NCBI GenBank assembly: GCA_023392115.1
Contig: JAEVZT010000207.1
Span: forward strand, 1-10,822
Source: Chloroflexota bacterium
GTDB taxonomy: Bacteria > Chloroflexota > Anaerolineae > Aggregatilineales > Phototrophicaceae
DNA length: 10,822 bases
Direction: 5' to 3'
Position numbers and translations under genes: made by a program. How positions within the stretch are numbered: the first letter of the stretch is position 1; each line of letters begins with the position of its first letter. The notes beneath the pieces were generated by a model. The model searched no databases. It had not been told where the DNA came from and saw nothing but the letters and a program-made list of their open reading frames with translations. This document shows, one piece after another, positions 9,136 to 10,822 of the stretch.

Positions 9136-10368
9136 ATGGACACAGCCGCACTCCTTCACCGTGAACTGCAAGGCTCAATCGACTTCTTTCTGGATTTCAC
9201 CAACCTTGACCGCGACAGTCCCGGGTTTGGGCTGACCGTGGACGCCACTAAGAAACCGCAGTTGGCGTCGATCGCGGCGACGGGGTTCGCGCTTTCGGCG
9301 TGGGTCATCGCTGGCGAGCGCGGTCTGCTGCCGGCGCAGCGGGCGCTAGAAATCACGCGCGGTACGCTGGACACGCTGCTTCACCGCGTCAGCCACCATC
9401 GCGGATTCTTCGCCCACTTCCTCGACATGGAGACAGCCCAGCGCTGGGGCAAGTGCGAGTATTCCACTATCGACACCGCACTGTGTTTAAACGGCGTGAT
9501 CACGGCAGCCGCCTACTTTCAGGACAGCGCCGTGCGTCAAATGGCAGTCGAACTTCTTAAGCGGGTCGACTGGCGCTTCATCATCTTTGAGGCGGACGGT
9601 CAAACGCGCTTTCGCATGGCATACAACCCCGATCGGGGCGGCGATTATGTCAGCGGCGATCCCGGGTTTATCAGCCAATGGGACATGGCAGCCGAACAGA
9701 AGATGATGTACCTGCAAGCCGCCGGTGCTCTTGAGCCTTCGCTGGCGCGCCGCCTGTATCAAGGCTTTAGAAGAGACAAAGGGGTTTATGACGGACAGGA
9801 AATCATCATCAACCCGGGCGGCACGCTGTTCGCCTACCAGTTCAGCGAGGCGTGGCTGGACACCGCCAAGTATCTTGACCCCGACGGCGTCGACTGGTTC
9901 AACAATACCCGTCTGGCAACGCTGGCGAATCGTCAATTCTGCATCGACCACGCCGACAGGTTCACAACCTATCACGCCGACAGTTGGGGCGTCAGCGCGG
10001 GTGACAGCCCGTGGGGATACGATGTTTCGGGCGCTCCGCCTGCCCTGCATGAAGTCGAGCCGAATGGCACGGTTTCGATTTATGGGGCGCTGTCGTCCCT
10101 ACCGTTCGTGCCCGACTTGGTGGTGAGCATGGTCGACCATCTCTACCGCGAGCACCCACAGACGTGGGGCAAGTACGGCTTTTTTGACTCGTACAACCTC
10201 GCCGTCGATCCCGAGTGGTACAGCAGTTCCCTTTACGGGATCGACAAGGGGTGTTCGATGATCATGATCGAGAATTACTTGAGCGGGCTGATCTGGAACA
10301 CCTACACCAACAGTGCTTCCATTCAGGATGCTTTGGCTGTACTTGGCTTTCAGAAACGCAGTCAGTAA
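9136..10368 (+). CDS. PF10091 'glycoamylase'/GH144-like protein, putative cytoplasmic beta-1,2-glucan-active enzyme
   Basis: A 410-residue (alpha/alpha)6-barrel-type protein. Family signatures are strong and in order: GFFAHFLDMET (90-100), EYSTIDTALCLNGVITAA (108-125), QWDMAAEQKMMYLQAAGA (181-198), LFAYQFSEAWLD (231-242), SWGVSAGDSPWGYDVSGAPP (283-302), NGTVSIYGALSSLPFVPD (310-327), WGKYGFFDSYN (344-354) and GIDKGCSMIMIENYLSGLIW (368-387). PF10091 was named as a glucoamylase, but characterised members in GH144 are beta-1,2-glucanases, and the same fold forms the middle domain of cyclic beta-1,2-glucan synthase. Unlike secreted GH144 enzymes it has no signal peptide (MDTAALLHRELQGSIDFF), so it should act on imported oligosaccharides. 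GGGAGA lies eight bases before the ATG. It is tightly packed between the LacI gene and a GH35-like gene (12 bases to the next start), so it is almost certainly in one operon. The exact linkage, and endo versus exo action, cannot be read from sequence. Confidence 0.87.
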   Translation: MDTAALLHRELQGSIDFFLDFTNLDRDSPGFGLTVDATKKPQLASIAATGFALSAWVIAGERGLLPAQRALEITRGTLDTLLHRVSHHRGFFAHFLDMETAQRWGKCEYSTIDTALCLNGVITAAAYFQDSAVRQMAVELLKRVDWRFIIFEADGQTRFRMAYNPDRGGDYVSGDPGFISQWDMAAEQKMMYLQAAGALEPSLARRLYQGFRRDKGVYDGQEIIINPGGTLFAYQFSEAWLDTAKYLDPDGVDWFNNTRLATLANRQFCIDHADRFTTYHADSWGVSAGDSPWGYDVSGAPPALHEVEPNGTVSIYGALSSLPFVPDLVVSMVDHLYREHPQTWGKYGFFDSYNLAVDPEWYSSSLYGIDKGCSMIMIENYLSGLIWNTYTNSASIQDALAVLGFQKRSQ

Positions 10369-10372
10369 AGGA
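10367..10372 (+). promoter_or_regulatory. Ribosome-binding site that sets a GTG start
   Basis: AAAGGA overlaps the TAA stop of the GH144-like gene and lies eight bases before GTG at 10381. No ATG in this frame lies nearby, and the GH35-like homology begins at once after the GTG (RFEVRDGQFWIDDQPQFIHAGE), so this site decides the start and implies translational coupling. Confidence 0.75.
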
Positions 10373-10380
10373 CTAGACCA

Positions 10381-10822
10381 GTGACTCGATTTGAGGTCAG
10401 AGACGGGCAGTTTTGGATCGACGACCAGCCCCAGTTCATTCACGCGGGCGAGTTTCATTACTTCCGCACCCCCGCCGACCAATGGAGGCATAGACTGGGG
10501 CTGCTTCAGCAAGCCGGATTCAACACGGTTGCGGCTTATATCCCGTGGTTGTGGCATCAGCCGCAGCCCGACATTTCCGACGTGGACGGACACACCCACC
10601 CGATGCGCGACCTCGCCGGATTTCTCGACCTCGCCGCCGAGATGGGCTTGTGGATCATCCCCCGCCCCGGACCCTACATCATGGCGGAAACTATCAACGA
10701 GGGCGTTCCGCCATGGGTGTTCAGCCAAAATCCGCAGGCGGCATTCGTCGATCAGGTGGGCATCATTCACAATGTCGCCAGCTATTTGCATCCCGATTTC
10801 TTGAAATGCGTCGAGGGCTGGT
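10381..10822 (+). CDS. GH35-like glycosidase, N-terminal part (cut by window edge)
   Basis: The first 147 residues of a clan GH-A (beta/alpha)8-barrel glycosidase, most like GH35 beta-galactosidases. The pattern is clear: an N-terminal strand pair FEVRDGQFWIDDQPQFIHAGE (4-24), then FHYFRTPADQWRHRLGLLQQ (25-44), AGFNTVAAYIPWLWHQPQP (45-63), the second strand LAAEMGLWIIPRPGPYIMAE (80-99) and VPPWVF (104-109). In canonical GH35 the segment reads like RPGPYICAEWDFGGLPAWL; here the cysteine is Met, and WDFGG is replaced by TINEG, so the substrate-binding loop differs. Catalytic glutamates are expected beyond the window, so activity cannot be judged. No signal peptide is present, which fits a cytoplasmic role. 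The start is GTG with AAAGGA upstream, and it is coupled to the GH144-like gene. It probably trims side groups or non-reducing ends of imported oligosaccharides. The true substrate need not be a galactoside. Confidence 0.87.
   Translation, partial: MTRFEVRDGQFWIDDQPQFIHAGEFHYFRTPADQWRHRLGLLQQAGFNTVAAYIPWLWHQPQPDISDVDGHTHPMRDLAGFLDLAAEMGLWIIPRPGPYIMAETINEGVPPWVFSQNPQAAFVDQVGIIHNVASYLHPDFLKCVEGW

Noticed and set aside
9487..10791. Two long minus-strand open frames (9487-10050 and 10099-10791) opposite the GH144-like and GH35-like genes
   Set aside because: Both GH-family proteins have continuous conserved motifs on the plus strand. The antisense translations show no recognisable domain.

Overview
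The window looks like a sugar-utilisation locus from a free-living bacterium of moderately high GC content. The style of the binding proteins (a short Sec signal ending VYA-QDE, UgpB/MalE-like), clustered glycoside-active enzymes and a local LacI regulator suggest Chloroflexota (Anaerolineae-like). This placement is an impression from gene style and not a phylogenetic result; a Paenibacillus-like Firmicute would carry similar families.

Layout. Two transcription units diverge from an intergenic region at 7978-8136. Leftward (minus strand, read from right to left) are: a GH94 disaccharide/oligosaccharide phosphorylase (5587-7977); a normal-sized ABC sugar-binding protein (4115-5467); a 231-base gap with a cluster of CAGTTCACAGT repeats, a perfect 16-bp inverted repeat and a plausible internal promoter; a giant 998-residue binding protein with tandem carbohydrate-binding-like modules in front of the solute-binding domain (887-3883); and a MalF-type permease that runs off the left edge. 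Rightward (plus strand) are: a LacI-family repressor (8137-9102); a PF10091 'glycoamylase'/GH144-like protein without a signal peptide (9136-10368); and the first 147 codons of a divergent GH35-like glycosidase (from GTG 10381), cut by the right edge.

How the parts fit. The binding proteins and permease would import an oligosaccharide. The GH94 enzyme, the GH144-like protein and the GH35-like protein all appear cytoplasmic, as far as visible, and would break it down. The GH94 enzyme would conserve energy as a sugar 1-phosphate. A 16-bp CG-centred palindrome (AGTGAAACGGTTCACT, 8041-8056) lies 3 bases downstream of the -10 of a TTGACA promoter facing the GH94 gene, where a LacI-family repressor would block transcription. 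PF10091 and GH94 are also the two non-transferase domains of cyclic beta-1,2-glucan synthase (NdvB), and GH144 enzymes are beta-1,2-glucanases. The most specific hypothesis is therefore uptake and intracellular breakdown of beta-1,2-gluco-oligosaccharides or a related beta-glucan. The sequence does not prove the substrate.

No RNA genes, insertion sequences, CRISPR arrays or phage genes were seen.
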